64,000 nt of DNA. Source: CAZIAK01 sp964537035. Lineage in GTDB: Bacteria; Planctomycetota; B15-G4. Position 1 is the first letter of the stretch, and the number at the start of each line of letters is the position of its first letter. Under the pieces are notes generated by a model. The model did not search any database, had not been told where the DNA came from, and saw nothing but the letters and a program-made list of their open reading frames with translations. A program made the position numbers and the translations under genes. Positions 52,307 through 62,101 of this stretch are shown here, piece after piece. The stretch covers positions 62,001-126,000 of the forward strand of contig CAZIAK010000004.1 in the NCBI GenBank assembly GCA_964537035.1, given 5' to 3'.

Positions 52307-53496
52307 GAAGCTTCTCCGCTGGTCTCGGAAGACCGTGGCGTGGCCGGGTCGGCGGACCCGCGCACGTAGACCCGGCGCACCCGCTTGCCCACCGCGCAGG
52401 CCACCTCGTAGGGGATGGTGCCGATGGTGTTGGCCAGGTCGGGGATGGTGATCTCCCGCTCGCCGTCGCCGCCGATCAGGGTCACCGTGTCGCCCACGGA
52501 GACGCCGCCGATCGCGGTGACATCGAGCATGGTGTAGTCCATGGAGATGGCCCCCACGATGGGCGCCAGCTGACCGCGCACCAGGGCCCGGCCACAGTTG
52601 CTCAGCCGATAGGAGAGCCCGTCGTTGTAGCCGATGGGCAGGGTGGCGATGCGCGCCGGGCTCGCCGTGACGTGGGTGCCGTTGTAGCCCACCGGCGTCT
52701 GCTCGGGGACGTCCTTCAGGTACACCACCTGGGTGCGCAGGGACATCACCGGCTCGAAGTCGGCACCCTTCTCGGCCAGCTCATGGGACAGCACGCCGTA
52801 GAGCGAGATACCCGGGCGCACGAGAGGCAGCTCCCGCCCTTCGCCGCCCAACAGCGCGGCAGTGTTGGCGAAGTGCACCAGGGGCGGGGCGATGCCATCG
52901 TCGGCCAGCTCGCCGAGCAGACTCGCGAGACGCCCCCGCTGCACGGCGATGAACGGGTGCCCAGGCCGAGAGGGCGAGGGATGGGTCGTCACGCCTTCGA
53001 GGACCAGCCACGCCGAGGCCTCGATCAGCCGGGCAAGCGCCGCGGCCCGGCGGGGCTGGGCTCCGAGGCGTCCCATGCCCGTGTCGACCATGAGATGCAC
53101 CTGGGTCTTGCGACCCTGACGCTCCGCCTCGGTCTCAAGCGTGCGAATGCGGTCCTCAGAGTGGATGCAGACCCGGATGTCGTGGCTGACCACCTGGGGC
53201 ACCTCGTCGGCGATGATGGTCCCCAGCACCAGGATCGGCGCCTCGATGCCTGCCGCCCTGAGCTCGAGGGCCTCGTTGCTGTCCCCCACGCCGAAGCCCC
53301 ACACCAGTGGCTCGCTCTCCAGGGCACGGGCCACGGGCACCGCGCCGTGCCCGTAGGCGTCGGCTTTCAGCACCACCAGCACTCGGGCCGGAGACTGGCC
53401 GTCATCGGACGACAACCGCTCCCCCACCCGCAGCAGGTTGCGCTGCAGGGCGCCGAGGTCGATCTCAGCCCAGACCCGGTGGCTGTTGTCCGCCAT
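52303..53496 (-). CDS. alr: Alanine racemase
   Basis: The 397-residue PLP enzyme makes D-alanine for peptidoglycan. It has the PLP lysine K44 in VLKADAYGHG, the dimer catalytic tyrosine block IGYNDGLSYRLSN, LVRPGISLYGVLSH and the C-terminal ISMDYTMLDVT. Normal length. It overlaps manC by 4 bp and follows tsaB after 189 bp. Confidence 0.95.
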   Translation of the reverse strand: MADNSHRVWAEIDLGALQRNLLRVGERLSSDDGQSPARVLVVLKADAYGHGAVPVARALESEPLVWGFGVGDSNEALELRAAGIEAPILVLGTIIADEVPQVVSHDIRVCIHSEDRIRTLETEAERQGRKTQVHLMVDTGMGRLGAQPRRAAALARLIEASAWLVLEGVTTHPSPSRPGHPFIAVQRGRLASLLGELADDGIAPPLVHFANTAALLGGEGRELPLVRPGISLYGVLSHELAEKGADFEPVMSLRTQVVYLKDVPEQTPVGYNGTHVTASPARIATLPIGYNDGLSYRLSNCGRALVRGQLAPIVGAISMDYTMLDVTAIGGVSVGDTVTLIGGDGEREITIPDLANTIGTIPYEVACAVGKRVRRVYVRGSADPATPRSSETSGEAS

Positions 53497-53642
53497 GAGA
53501 GAGCCCTCCAGGCCAAGAGTCCCGGGGTACGGGACGGGGTACGTGGGCGTTCATGGACGGCACCGCAAAGCCGCACATTCGCCGGCAAGCATCGTAGCGC
53601 GGCGGCGGGGCAGCACACAGCACACCGTCGGCTTGCCCTGCT

Positions 53643-53691
53643 CAGCGCCGGTCAGCCAGCGCTGCTCTGTTCCGGTCAGCGCCGGTCAGCC
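53643..53691. repeat. Two copies of a 15-nt direct repeat
   Basis: CAGCGCCGGTCAGCC occurs at 53643-53657 and at 53677-53691, 34 bp apart; a partial copy (CCGGTCAGC) joins the second. The second copy overlaps the tsaB stop. Likely a small local duplication. Confidence 0.7.
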
Positions 53692-54345
53692 CCCTCGCTC
53701 GTCCAACGCGATCTCGGCGTGGGAGCGCTTCAGGTACAGGGGCAACACGGTCGCAGGGTCGTCGCCGCCGCTCGCCAGACGGGCCGATGCCAGGCGCGCC
53801 AAGAACATCGCCGCGGGCTCGGGCTCGGTGATCACCGCCAGGTCGTCAGCCGCTGTCAGCTGCTCGATCTCTGACGCAGGCACCAGGCACGGCGCCCGGG
53901 TCTCGACCATGCCCCGCTCACCGGCTCGGTCGTAGTCGGCCCGGTAGCACTCTCCCCGGCGAGCGTCGACCACGGTGATCACGGTCTGCACCTCGGGGCG
54001 CGACGCCAGCAGGGACGCCGCCGCGCTGGACACCGAGGGCAGGCCTACCAGGGGCAGACCACTCGGCCAGCAAAGGGCGCGGGCGAAGGCGATGGCTGAG
54101 CGCAGGCCCGTGTACGAGCCGGGGCCCACTCCCACCGCCACTCCGGCGAGGTCAGCCACCTCCAGCTGCCGGGCGGCGAGCAACCCAGCCACCGCCGGGG
54201 CCAGCTGAGCCGTGCCCCGCTCACCGGCGGGCTGCTGCCAGGTGCCCCAGTCGCTGCCATCCGGGCCCAGCACCGCCGCCGCGGCCCGCAGGGTGGACGC
54301 ATCGAAAGCCAGCACGGGAGCCGACAAGCTCGCAGGGCCACTCAC
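53686..54345 (-). CDS. tsaB: tRNA threonylcarbamoyladenosine synthesis protein TsaB
   Basis: From GTG 54345 the protein has 219 residues. It begins with the ASKHA strand VLAFDASTLRAAAAVLG and has the VAVGVGPGSYTGLRSAIAFARAL block typical of TsaB (YeaZ), followed by VDARRGECYRADYD. It pairs with TsaD to make t6A37 in tRNAs reading A-starting codons. The GTG overlaps the glmM stop (GTGA). The longer frame to 54393 lies inside glmM. Confidence 0.9.
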   Translation of the reverse strand: MSGPASLSAPVLAFDASTLRAAAAVLGPDGSDWGTWQQPAGERGTAQLAPAVAGLLAARQLEVADLAGVAVGVGPGSYTGLRSAIAFARALCWPSGLPLVGLPSVSSAAASLLASRPEVQTVITVVDARRGECYRADYDRAGERGMVETRAPCLVPASEIEQLTAADDLAVITEPEPAAMFLARLASARLASGGDDPATVLPLYLKRSHAEIALDERGG

Positions 54346-55763
54346 GCCGTGGCCGCGCCGTCGGGGCCGTGGATGGCGATCTCTTCTGTCCACACCTGGG
54401 ACAGCTCGGCGGCCAGATCGTCGACGGTGTCGCCATCGATCCCCTCGACCATGACCCGGGCCAGGCGTTCGGTGCCGGAGTAGCGCAGCACGATGCGGAT
54501 GTCGTTGCCGAAGCGCCCCTCGGCCATGGCCACCCGCTCTTGCAGGGCGGGCAGGCGGTCGACGGGCGGGCGAGATTCAACGGGCACGTTGAGCAGCACC
54601 TGCGGCACCACGGGCATGGCGTCGATGACCTGGGCCAGGGTCTGGTCCGTGTCGATCAGCGCCTGCAGCACGCGCAGGGCGGTGTACAGGCCGTCGCCGG
54701 TGTATTCGTGCTCGGCGCCGAAGAGCAGGTGCCCCGAGTCTTCGCCCCCCAGCCCGTAGTCGCCCGTGCGCATGGCCGCCTTCACGTAGCGATCGCCCAC
54801 GGCGGTGCGTAGCAAGGTGATGCCATGGCTGTCGAGCATGCGCTGCAGGCCCAGGTTGCTCATCACCGTGGCCACCACGGTGCTGCCCGGCAGCCGTCCT
54901 GCGCCGTCGAGCCAGGTGCCCAACAGGCCCAGCATGTGATCGCCGGTGCAGGCTCGGCCCAGGGCGTCGACCATGAGCACCCGATCGGCGTCCCCGTCGA
55001 AGGCCAGGCCCAGGTCGAACTGGCCATCCCTGTTGGCGGTGGCGATGCGATCGAGATGGGTGGAGCCGCAGTCGTCGTTGATGTTGCGGCCGTTGGGTTC
55101 GGCGCACTCGAGGGTGACCGTGGCGCCCAGGGCCCTGAGCACAGCAGGCGCCGTGCGGCTGGCGGCACCGTGAGCGCAGTCGACCACCATGGTGAAACGG
55201 GACAGGTCGAGGCCCTTGAAGTGCGCCAGCACCGCGTCGACGTACTCGGCCACGCCGTCGTCTTCGTGCACGGCCGAAGCGCCTCCGGCCAGGGAGACCT
55301 CGGCGGGCAGCCTGCCGTCTGATTCGCCGCCCAGGTCTTCGACCCGAGCCTCCAGGGCGTGTTCCTGTGTATCGGTGAGCTTGTGTCCCCCGGCGCCGAA
55401 GACCTTGACGCCGTTGTCTTCCCAGGGGTTGTGGGAGGCCGAGATGACCACGCCCCTCAGGGCGCCCCGAGCCCGCATGGCCATGGCCAGACCGGGGGTG
55501 GGCAGGACGCCCAGGTCGATCACCTTGGCACCCGCCGCGTTCAGTCCGTCGGCCAGGGCGGTGGTGATGGCGGGGCCAGACTCCCGGGTGTCCCGAGCCA
55601 GCAAGACCAGGGCCTGCGCGCCCGGCTCTGCGCCACGTTCGCCCAGGTCGGCCTGTGCCTGCTCACCGAGGGCCAGCCCCAGACGCACCAGAAAGGGCGT
55701 GGCCAACGGGCCCACCCCGGCCTTGCCGCGAATGCCGTCGGTGCCGAACCAGGTGCGGCTCAA
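54342..55763 (-). CDS. glmM: Phosphoglucosamine mutase
   Basis: The 473-residue enzyme converts glucosamine 6-phosphate to glucosamine 1-phosphate for UDP-GlcNAc. Motifs: FGTDGIRG at the N-terminus, active-site serine S110 in SASHNPWEDNG, metal loop D256-G-D258-A-D260, GEDSGH, and the C-terminal phosphate site RYSGTE. It starts at TTG 55763, which overlaps the stop of the preceding gene by 4 bp. The order cdaA-ybbR-glmM is conserved in many bacteria. Confidence 0.95.
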   Translation of the reverse strand: MSRTWFGTDGIRGKAGVGPLATPFLVRLGLALGEQAQADLGERGAEPGAQALVLLARDTRESGPAITTALADGLNAAGAKVIDLGVLPTPGLAMAMRARGALRGVVISASHNPWEDNGVKVFGAGGHKLTDTQEHALEARVEDLGGESDGRLPAEVSLAGGASAVHEDDGVAEYVDAVLAHFKGLDLSRFTMVVDCAHGAASRTAPAVLRALGATVTLECAEPNGRNINDDCGSTHLDRIATANRDGQFDLGLAFDGDADRVLMVDALGRACTGDHMLGLLGTWLDGAGRLPGSTVVATVMSNLGLQRMLDSHGITLLRTAVGDRYVKAAMRTGDYGLGGEDSGHLLFGAEHEYTGDGLYTALRVLQALIDTDQTLAQVIDAMPVVPQVLLNVPVESRPPVDRLPALQERVAMAEGRFGNDIRIVLRYSGTERLARVMVEGIDGDTVDDLAAELSQVWTEEIAIHGPDGAATA

Positions 55764-56881
55764 GGCGAGTCTCCAGTGACGTTGGTCGGTGGGATGGTGG
55801 CGATCTCTTCGAGCGTGTACTTGATCTGAGGGGTGCCGCCCTTGTTGGCAGCCTCGATGCGGATCGAATCCGGGAGCAGGTTGGGCGTTGCCACGTCGAT
55901 GTTCGCCACGGGCAATCGAGCGTCAGCCCAATCGAACACCGGGTGGATTTTCTTGAGCAGCTGCTCGTCGCTGTACAGATTCGTGTCGAGCAGCTCCTTG
56001 GGACCGATGACCTGGATGTCCACCGTCTCGGTGCGGTCGACCCAACGCATGCCCCGCAGACCCAGCGCCTCTTCGTTCTCGTAGCGCACGGGCACGGAGT
56101 AGAGCAGCCGCACCAGGTCCTCTTCGTAAATGGGTACCTGGACCGTGACCGAGTCGATCAGCGCCAAGCGCACGGTACGGTCCACCTGATCACGGTCGAG
56201 GCTCACGGTGCGGCTCACGGTGTAGGCCTCGCCCTCCAGGTCGATCACCTGAAAGACCAGCAGCGCGGGGTTGTCGCGGATGGCCTTGATGTTGAGCCTG
56301 GGGCCGATCAGCTCGACCTGGCTCGGAGTGACCAAGGCCCGGCTCTCGTCGACCTTGTGGCCGGGCTTGGGCACGCCGGTGAGCTGCACGTTGTCCGGGC
56401 CCAGGTCGAGGGTCATGCGGTCTTCCCTGGCGAGCTGCAGCTCGATCTCAGGGGGCGAGACGATCAGGTCCAGGTCATCGAGGGCCGCGCCGAGGGCCCG
56501 AAACTGGGTGGCGTCGCTGAGGGCCAGTCGAAAGCTGCCTTCGTCCGCCGTGCCCAGGGCGTCCGGCGGAATCTCGAAGACCGCCGACAACTGCAACGCA
56601 TCGAGGTCGGCCTTGAGCCCTCTCACCACGATCTTGGCCTCCACCGCGTCGCCCTGCAGCAGGATGAACTCGTTGGGCTTGACCACGTAGAGCGCGGGCA
56701 CCCCCACCTGGGAGTCTTCAGCCTCGCGCCGGGTCTCCACCATGCGCAGCTCCAGCACGATGACCCGCTCGCCCGCCAGGTTGCTGGACAACCAGAACCA
56801 GACGCCCACGGCGAGACCGAGGGCCGTGAGCTTGCGCCCGATGTCCTTGCGAAAGAGCGTCCAGAACACGGAATGACCCAT
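55760..56881 (-). CDS. cdaR: YbbR-domain membrane protein (CdaR-like)
   Basis: The 373-residue protein has one N-terminal membrane helix (about 17-36, LTALGLAVGVWFWLSSNLAG) and then three to four beta-rich YbbR repeats of about 80 residues (for example LRGVVKADLDAL-like VRGLKADLDAL, VELIGPRLNIKAI, VDIQVIGPKELL). In Gram-positive bacteria YbbR/CdaR regulates the diadenylate cyclase CdaA. Here it sits directly between cdaA and glmM, supporting the same role. The last codon of its upstream neighbour abuts its start. Confidence 0.85.
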   Translation of the reverse strand: MGHSVFWTLFRKDIGRKLTALGLAVGVWFWLSSNLAGERVIVLELRMVETRREAEDSQVGVPALYVVKPNEFILLQGDAVEAKIVVRGLKADLDALQLSAVFEIPPDALGTADEGSFRLALSDATQFRALGAALDDLDLIVSPPEIELQLAREDRMTLDLGPDNVQLTGVPKPGHKVDESRALVTPSQVELIGPRLNIKAIRDNPALLVFQVIDLEGEAYTVSRTVSLDRDQVDRTVRLALIDSVTVQVPIYEEDLVRLLYSVPVRYENEEALGLRGMRWVDRTETVDIQVIGPKELLDTNLYSDEQLLKKIHPVFDWADARLPVANIDVATPNLLPDSIRIEAANKGGTPQIKYTLEEIATIPPTNVTGDSP

Positions 56882-57741
56882 CAGCCCTCGGCCTCCTGCG
56901 CCGTTCGCTGATCGGTCAGGCCCTCGCCCGCGAGGAAGTCTGCCAAGGTCACCAGCAGGTTGTCACGGCCTTCTGTGGTGTGCAGCAGACCGCGCCGAGC
57001 CACGGAGACGCGCCCCGTCTCTTCGGAGACCACCACCGCCACCGCGTCAGACTCTTCGGTGACGCCCATGGCCGCCCGATGCCGGGTGCCCAGGTCGCGA
57101 GAGACGGACGTCGAATCGGTCAGGGGCAACATGCATCCAGCCGCCGAGATGCGACCGTCGCGCACGATGACCGCGCCGTCGTGCAGCGGGCTGTTGGGAT
57201 AGAAGATCGACTCGATCATCGCCCCCGAGAGCGCGGCGTCGAGAGGCACGCCCGAGTTCTGCAGCCCCGCCAGCCCGACCTGGCACTCGAACACCACCAG
57301 CACGCCGGTGCGCTTGGTGGCCAGGTTCACGATGGACTCGGCGAAGTCGAAGAGCCGGTTGGGCTCGACGCTCGACGAGCGCCCGCTCCGTTCGCTGACC
57401 CGGGTCAGGCCCGTGCGCAGCTCGGGTTGAAAGAGGATCACCAGCATCACCAACAGCAACGGCAAGATCACCGCGCCCGCTGCGTCGAGGCGGGGAAACG
57501 ACAGGGCGAAGGTGAACTCGAGCACGTTCAACAAGGCCACCACGATCAAGATGATCACGCCCACGCCCTTGAGCACCGCCAGGCCCCGGGTGCCGTGGAG
57601 AAAGTTCAGCACGGCGTAGAACAGGCAGAACAGCAGGGCGATCTCGATGCCCGCAGCCAGCAGGTCCTTGCTCCAATCAAACTCCATGGAGAGCGGCTGA
57701 AGAGCCAACCAACGGCCGAGCCCTGAGCCGGCCATCATCAC
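56881..57741 (-). CDS. cdaA: Diadenylate cyclase
   Basis: The 286-residue protein makes cyclic di-AMP from two ATP. It has three N-terminal membrane helices (about 28-47, 57-76, 88-104) and a DAC domain with the catalytic SPLHDGA (188-190 DGA) and the GTRHRAAMG (RHR at 220-222) motifs. The start GTG 57741 overlaps the ispH stop by 4 bp; ATG codons follow at once (MMMAG), so the true start may be one or two codons later. It precedes ybbR and glmM. Confidence 0.94.
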   Translation of the reverse strand: MMMAGSGLGRWLALQPLSMEFDWSKDLLAAGIEIALLFCLFYAVLNFLHGTRGLAVLKGVGVIILIVVALLNVLEFTFALSFPRLDAAGAVILPLLLVMLVILFQPELRTGLTRVSERSGRSSSVEPNRLFDFAESIVNLATKRTGVLVVFECQVGLAGLQNSGVPLDAALSGAMIESIFYPNSPLHDGAVIVRDGRISAAGCMLPLTDSTSVSRDLGTRHRAAMGVTEESDAVAVVVSEETGRVSVARRGLLHTTEGRDNLLVTLADFLAGEGLTDQRTAQEAEG

Positions 57742-58916
57742 GGTGAGCTGGCCGGCTGAACGGTCTCGCCCGCCGCTGCGAGGACGGCGCCCACGGTCTC
57801 TCCCAACAGGGTGTCGGGAGTGGATGCGCCGGCGGTGAAGCCCACGTGGACCCCTCCCTCGGGCAGCCAGTCGGGGGTGGAGATCATGGTGCCGCTGGCG
57901 GGGTCACGATGGCGAATGACGCCAGCCTCGATGGCCTCCGGGCCAATGACGTGATAGCTGGGAAAGCGTCCGTCGCCCACACGAGTGAGGTTGCGCGTGT
58001 TGCTGGAGTCGTAACCGCCGACGACGATGACCAGGTCGAGCACGCCGCGCTCCGCCATCTCGGACACCGCGTCCTGGTTCTCCTGGGTGGCCTTGCAGAT
58101 GGTGTTCAGCTCGCGGAACTGATCGACGCCCCCGTCACGCTCGCGGATCGCCGCCCTGATCAAGCTCTCGATCTCGCGGGTCTCGCTGGCCAGCATGGTG
58201 GTCTGGTTGATGGTGCCGATCTTGGCCAGGTGCTGCTCGGGGTCGAAACCCTCTGAACACACGCCATGAGCGAAGCCCTTCAACAGCTCGGCGCTGCTCA
58301 GTCGACCCAGCACGAACTCGCACAGGCGTTCAGCCTCGCGACGATCTGCCACCACGACGAACTGCCCGCCCTTCGAGGCGATCAGACTGCACGAGGCCGC
58401 GGTCTCTTCGTGACGAACCAACCCGTGGATCACCGTGGTGTAACCGTCTTCGACGTAGCGCAGGGTGCGGCGGTGAGGGCGCACGACCCATGGGCATGTG
58501 GTGTCGATGATCGTGCAGCCCAGCAGCTCGAGATGGCGCATGTCTTCGACCCGGGCCGAGAAGGCGGGGATGATGATCACGTCATCAGGGCCAGGACGAC
58601 CCGGATCATCCTCGGCGAAGGGGCCGCGCAGGAAGCGCACGCCGGCTCGCTTGAAGTCGGCGTTCACCCGGGGGTTGTGGATGATCTGGTCGAGCAGCCA
58701 GATGCTCCCGTCGGGGTGGGCCTCAATGGCGTCTCGCACCATGGCCACCGCCCGGTCGACACCCCAGCAGAAGCCGAACGACCGGGCCGTGTGCACGGTC
58801 ACCCGCCCGCGGGTCATGGTCCCATCGCCCGAGCGGAGCGACTCGATCAGCTCGCTGCGGTAGCTGTAGCGTTGGTGCGCGTCGGCGTAGGGGTCGGCTG
58901 TGTGCTTTTTGGTCAT
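57738..58916 (-). CDS. ispH: 4-hydroxy-3-methylbut-2-enyl diphosphate reductase
   Basis: The 392-residue enzyme makes IPP and DMAPP in the last step of the MEP pathway. Cluster cysteines C50 (FGFCWGV), C140 (DTTCPWV) and C273 (TICKATQENQ, with catalytic E278) are present, plus H79 (IIHNPRV) and the GGYDSSNTRNL block. The longer N-terminus and about 390 residues fit the plant/cyanobacterial-type branch rather than the about 315-residue E. coli form. Confidence 0.93.
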   Translation of the reverse strand: MTKKHTADPYADAHQRYSYRSELIESLRSGDGTMTRGRVTVHTARSFGFCWGVDRAVAMVRDAIEAHPDGSIWLLDQIIHNPRVNADFKRAGVRFLRGPFAEDDPGRPGPDDVIIIPAFSARVEDMRHLELLGCTIIDTTCPWVVRPHRRTLRYVEDGYTTVIHGLVRHEETAASCSLIASKGGQFVVVADRREAERLCEFVLGRLSSAELLKGFAHGVCSEGFDPEQHLAKIGTINQTTMLASETREIESLIRAAIRERDGGVDQFRELNTICKATQENQDAVSEMAERGVLDLVIVVGGYDSSNTRNLTRVGDGRFPSYHVIGPEAIEAGVIRHRDPASGTMISTPDWLPEGGVHVGFTAGASTPDTLLGETVGAVLAAAGETVQPASSP

Positions 58917-58952
58917 GGTCTCGGTGCAGGCGGCGAGCGAGAAGCCAGTCTA

Positions 58953-59849
58953 TCAACCGCCTTGCACGGGGGCATCTGCGGTGCTCGTCGAGCCTGCCGA
59001 GCCGTCTTGGCCACGGCGGCCCCGGGGGCATCGGTCGGTCACCGCGGCCAGCACCGCCAGGGCCTGACAGGCCGCCCGGGCGTCATGCACGCGCACGAAA
59101 TCCACCCCCGCCTGGGCCGCCAGAACCGTGGTCACCGTGGTGCCGTGCTCCCGGTCATGGACATCAGCTCCGCTCACCGCCCCCAGGAAGGCCTTGCGAG
59201 AGCAGCCCAGGACCAGGCGCTGGCCGAGGGCGCAGAGCTGGGGCAGCGCTCCCAGCAGATCGAGGTTGTCCGCGAGGCGCTTGCCGAAGCCGATACCCGG
59301 GTCGAGCAGGAGCTGGCTGCGATCGATGCCCGCCGCCACGGCGCGCTCCACGGCGGCTTGCAGCTCGTGGACCACCTCGCTGACCACGTCGTCGTAGCGG
59401 GGGTCGTCCTGCATGTGGGCGGGGGTGCCCTGGCGATGCATGAGCACCACGGGCAGGCCCGCCTCTGCCGCCACCATTGCCAGCTGGGGGTCGTCCGCCA
59501 GGGCAGAGGTGTCGTTGAGCACGTCGACCCCCACCTCGCAGGCCCGGGCCAAGACCTCGCCGCACGTGGTATCGAGCGACAAGGGGACCGGGACCGCAGC
59601 CCGCAGCGGTGCCAGCACCGGCTCCAAGCGCCGCCACTCCTCTGCAGCAGAGACGGTCGCAGCCCCCGGCCTTGTGGACACCGCTCCCAGATCGATGAGC
59701 GCAGCGCCAGCCTCTACCGCAGCGACCGCTGCCTCGATCGCCGAGCGGGGATCGAGAGACACACCGCCGTCGCTGAAACTGTCCGGCGTCACGTTGATCA
59801 CCGCCATGACCCGGGTCTCACCGGGAGGCGGCAGGCCACGCAGGGTCAC
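58953..59849 (-). CDS. folP: Dihydropteroate synthase
   Basis: The 298-residue enzyme joins p-aminobenzoate to the pterin diphosphate. Motifs: VINVTPDSFSDGG, VLNDTSAL, LLLDPGIGFGKRLADN, LVLGCSRKAFLG, and C-terminal VDFVRVHD. The usual GGESTRPGA loop reads GAVSTRPGA; the threonine and arginine are kept but the glutamate is not. The GTG start overlaps the ftsH stop by 4 bp. Length is normal except for a charged 20-residue tail. Confidence 0.93.
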   Translation of the reverse strand: MTLRGLPPPGETRVMAVINVTPDSFSDGGVSLDPRSAIEAAVAAVEAGAALIDLGAVSTRPGAATVSAAEEWRRLEPVLAPLRAAVPVPLSLDTTCGEVLARACEVGVDVLNDTSALADDPQLAMVAAEAGLPVVLMHRQGTPAHMQDDPRYDDVVSEVVHELQAAVERAVAAGIDRSQLLLDPGIGFGKRLADNLDLLGALPQLCALGQRLVLGCSRKAFLGAVSGADVHDREHGTTVTTVLAAQAGVDFVRVHDARAACQALAVLAAVTDRCPRGRRGQDGSAGSTSTADAPVQGG

Positions 59850-62098
59850 GCGGGTTCAGGCAAGGGCACGTTGGTTCCGTCGAAGCCCTCGTCGTCTTCG
59901 GGCTCAGCGGAGACCGTCGGTGGCGTGGACTCTACGGGGGGAGCGCTGGTGCCCTGCTCGTCATCTTCAGAGCGCAGCTCAGACATGGTGGCCCCGGCCA
60001 GCAGGGCCCGCACCTCGGCGCCACTCAGCGTCTCGTAGTGGATCAGCGCTTCGGTCAAGCGTTCCATCTCGTCGCGATGCTCTTCGATGATCTGCGAAGC
60101 CTGGCTGTGGGCCGCCTCGAGGATGTCGTGCACCTCTTGATCGATGGCCTCGGAGGTCTTCTCTGAGTAGTTCTTGTTGCGCAGCAGCTCGTCACCCAGG
60201 AACACCTCGCCCCGGCTCTCGCCGTAGGACACCGGCCCCATGACATCGGACATGCCCCAGTTGCAGACCATCATGCGGGCGATCTCCGTGGCCCGCTCGA
60301 TGTCGTTGCTCGCTCCGCCAGAGATGTCCTCGCAGAACTTCTCTTCGGCCACCCGGCCGCCGTAGAGCATGGCCAGCATGGCCTTCAGCTCGTTGCGTCG
60401 GTGGTGATACTTGTCCCGCTCGGGAAGCTGCATGGTGGCGCCCAGAGCCATGCCCCGGGGGATGATCGTGACCTTGTGCACGGGCTCGACCAGGTCGGGC
60501 AGGGCCTCGGCCACCATGACGTGTCCCGCTTCGTGGTAGGCGGTGAGCCGCTTGTCTTCTTCGATGAGCACCCGGGTCTTCTTCTGGCGGCCGAAGCGCA
60601 CCTTGTCCCGGGCCTCTTCGAGGTCTGACTGATCGATCGCCTCTTTGTTCTCGATCGTGGCGATCAGGGCGGCCTCGTTCATCAACGCTTCGAGTTCGGC
60701 TCCGGAGAACATGGGGGTTCCCCGGGCGACTTCAGACAGATCGACATCGTCGGACAGCACCACCTTCTGGGAGTGCACCACCAGGATCGCCTCCCGACCG
60801 CGGATGTCCGGCAGATCGAGGGTGATCTGGCGATCGAAGCGACCGGGCCTCAGCAGGGCGGCATCGAGCACGTCGGGACGGTTGGTGGCCGCGATCATGA
60901 TCACCGCGGAGTCGGTGTCGAAGCCGTCCATTTCGACCAGGATGGCGTTGAGCGTCTGCTCCCGCTCATCGTGGCCGCCGCCCAGACCGGCGCCGCGCTT
61001 GCGCCCCACCGCGTCAATCTCATCGAGGAAGATCACGCAGGGTGCGTTCTCGCGAGCCTGCTTGAAGAGGTCGCGGACACGGGAGGCGCCCACGCCCACG
61101 AACATCTCCACGAAGTCACTGCCGCTGATGGCGAAGAAGGGCACGCTGGCCTCACCCGCGATGGCCTTGGCCAACAACGTCTTGCCCGTACCCGGGGGCC
61201 CCACCAGCAGCACGCCCCGGGGCAATCGCCCACCCAGCCGGCTGAACTTCTTGGGGTCTTTCAAGAAGGCGATGATCTCGGTCACCTCTTCTTTGGCTTC
61301 TTCGACTCCCGCCACATGGTCGAAGGTCACCTGCGAATCATCCGGCTGGATCATCTTCACCTTGCTGCGGCCGAAGGACATGATCCCCCCGGAGCCACCG
61401 CCGCCGCGCATCTGGCGGCTGAAGAGAAACAGGAAGAAGGCGATGAACAGGAACCAGGGCACCAGGGTCAGCAGCAGGCCGCCCCAGATGTCGCTGTCAG
61501 GCTCGCTGCTCACCTTGCTCTCGTAGCCCACGTCTGCCGGGCCGATCTGCACACCGAGCGCATCGGCCGCGGCGATCAGCTCGGCGACCTTGCCACTGCC
61601 CGCGGAGCCCTTGAGGTGGGCCCAGTGCACCTGGCCGTTGGTCATGTACTGAACGAACACGCCCGAGTAGCCCTCCCGGGCGTCCTCACGAGCGCTGTTC
61701 ATGGTGTAGCCGCTGACCAGCTGCCAGCCCTCGCCCACCTGCCGCAAGGCATCTTCGAGGGTGATGTTCATGGCGATGTCACGATCGACCAGGCGCTCGA
61801 GATCAACCAGCTGCTCCACCGCGTAGGGCGGCACGGGGATCGACTCCCACTCTTCGTCGGTCCGGTTGCGGGTCACCGTGGCATCGAGGTAGCGCTCGCC
61901 GCGAATGGAGAGCTGGACCACGCTGCCCTGGTAGGCCAGCCGGCGCAGGCTCTGGTACGTGCGCCCGGCGGCTTCGGGGTTGACGGTGGAGAAGCTCTTC
62001 ATCAGCAGCGCGGCCATGGCCAGGATCAGCACCAGGGTCAGGGCGCTGCCCATGCGGCTCGGCTCGCGCTTGGGAGGCTGTTTCTGAGAATCAGACAT
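59846..62098 (-). CDS. ftsH: ATP-dependent membrane zinc metalloprotease FtsH
   Basis: The 750-residue protein has a first helix (about 18-33), a long extracytoplasmic domain (about 36-204; around 170 residues, against about 70 in E. coli), a second helix (about 205-227), the AAA domain (Walker A 300-307, GPPGTGKT; Walker B 355-362, VIFLDEID; second region of homology) and the zinc site H522-E523-x2-H526 with a later aspartate in GGASNDIERAT. An acidic C-terminal tail follows. It degrades membrane and regulatory proteins. Confidence 0.95.
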   Translation of the reverse strand: MSDSQKQPPKREPSRMGSALTLVLILAMAALLMKSFSTVNPEAAGRTYQSLRRLAYQGSVVQLSIRGERYLDATVTRNRTDEEWESIPVPPYAVEQLVDLERLVDRDIAMNITLEDALRQVGEGWQLVSGYTMNSAREDAREGYSGVFVQYMTNGQVHWAHLKGSAGSGKVAELIAAADALGVQIGPADVGYESKVSSEPDSDIWGGLLLTLVPWFLFIAFFLFLFSRQMRGGGGSGGIMSFGRSKVKMIQPDDSQVTFDHVAGVEEAKEEVTEIIAFLKDPKKFSRLGGRLPRGVLLVGPPGTGKTLLAKAIAGEASVPFFAISGSDFVEMFVGVGASRVRDLFKQARENAPCVIFLDEIDAVGRKRGAGLGGGHDEREQTLNAILVEMDGFDTDSAVIMIAATNRPDVLDAALLRPGRFDRQITLDLPDIRGREAILVVHSQKVVLSDDVDLSEVARGTPMFSGAELEALMNEAALIATIENKEAIDQSDLEEARDKVRFGRQKKTRVLIEEDKRLTAYHEAGHVMVAEALPDLVEPVHKVTIIPRGMALGATMQLPERDKYHHRRNELKAMLAMLYGGRVAEEKFCEDISGGASNDIERATEIARMMVCNWGMSDVMGPVSYGESRGEVFLGDELLRNKNYSEKTSEAIDQEVHDILEAAHSQASQIIEEHRDEMERLTEALIHYETLSGAEVRALLAGATMSELRSEDDEQGTSAPPVESTPPTVSAEPEDDEGFDGTNVPLPEPA

Positions 62099-62101
62099 GG
62101 G

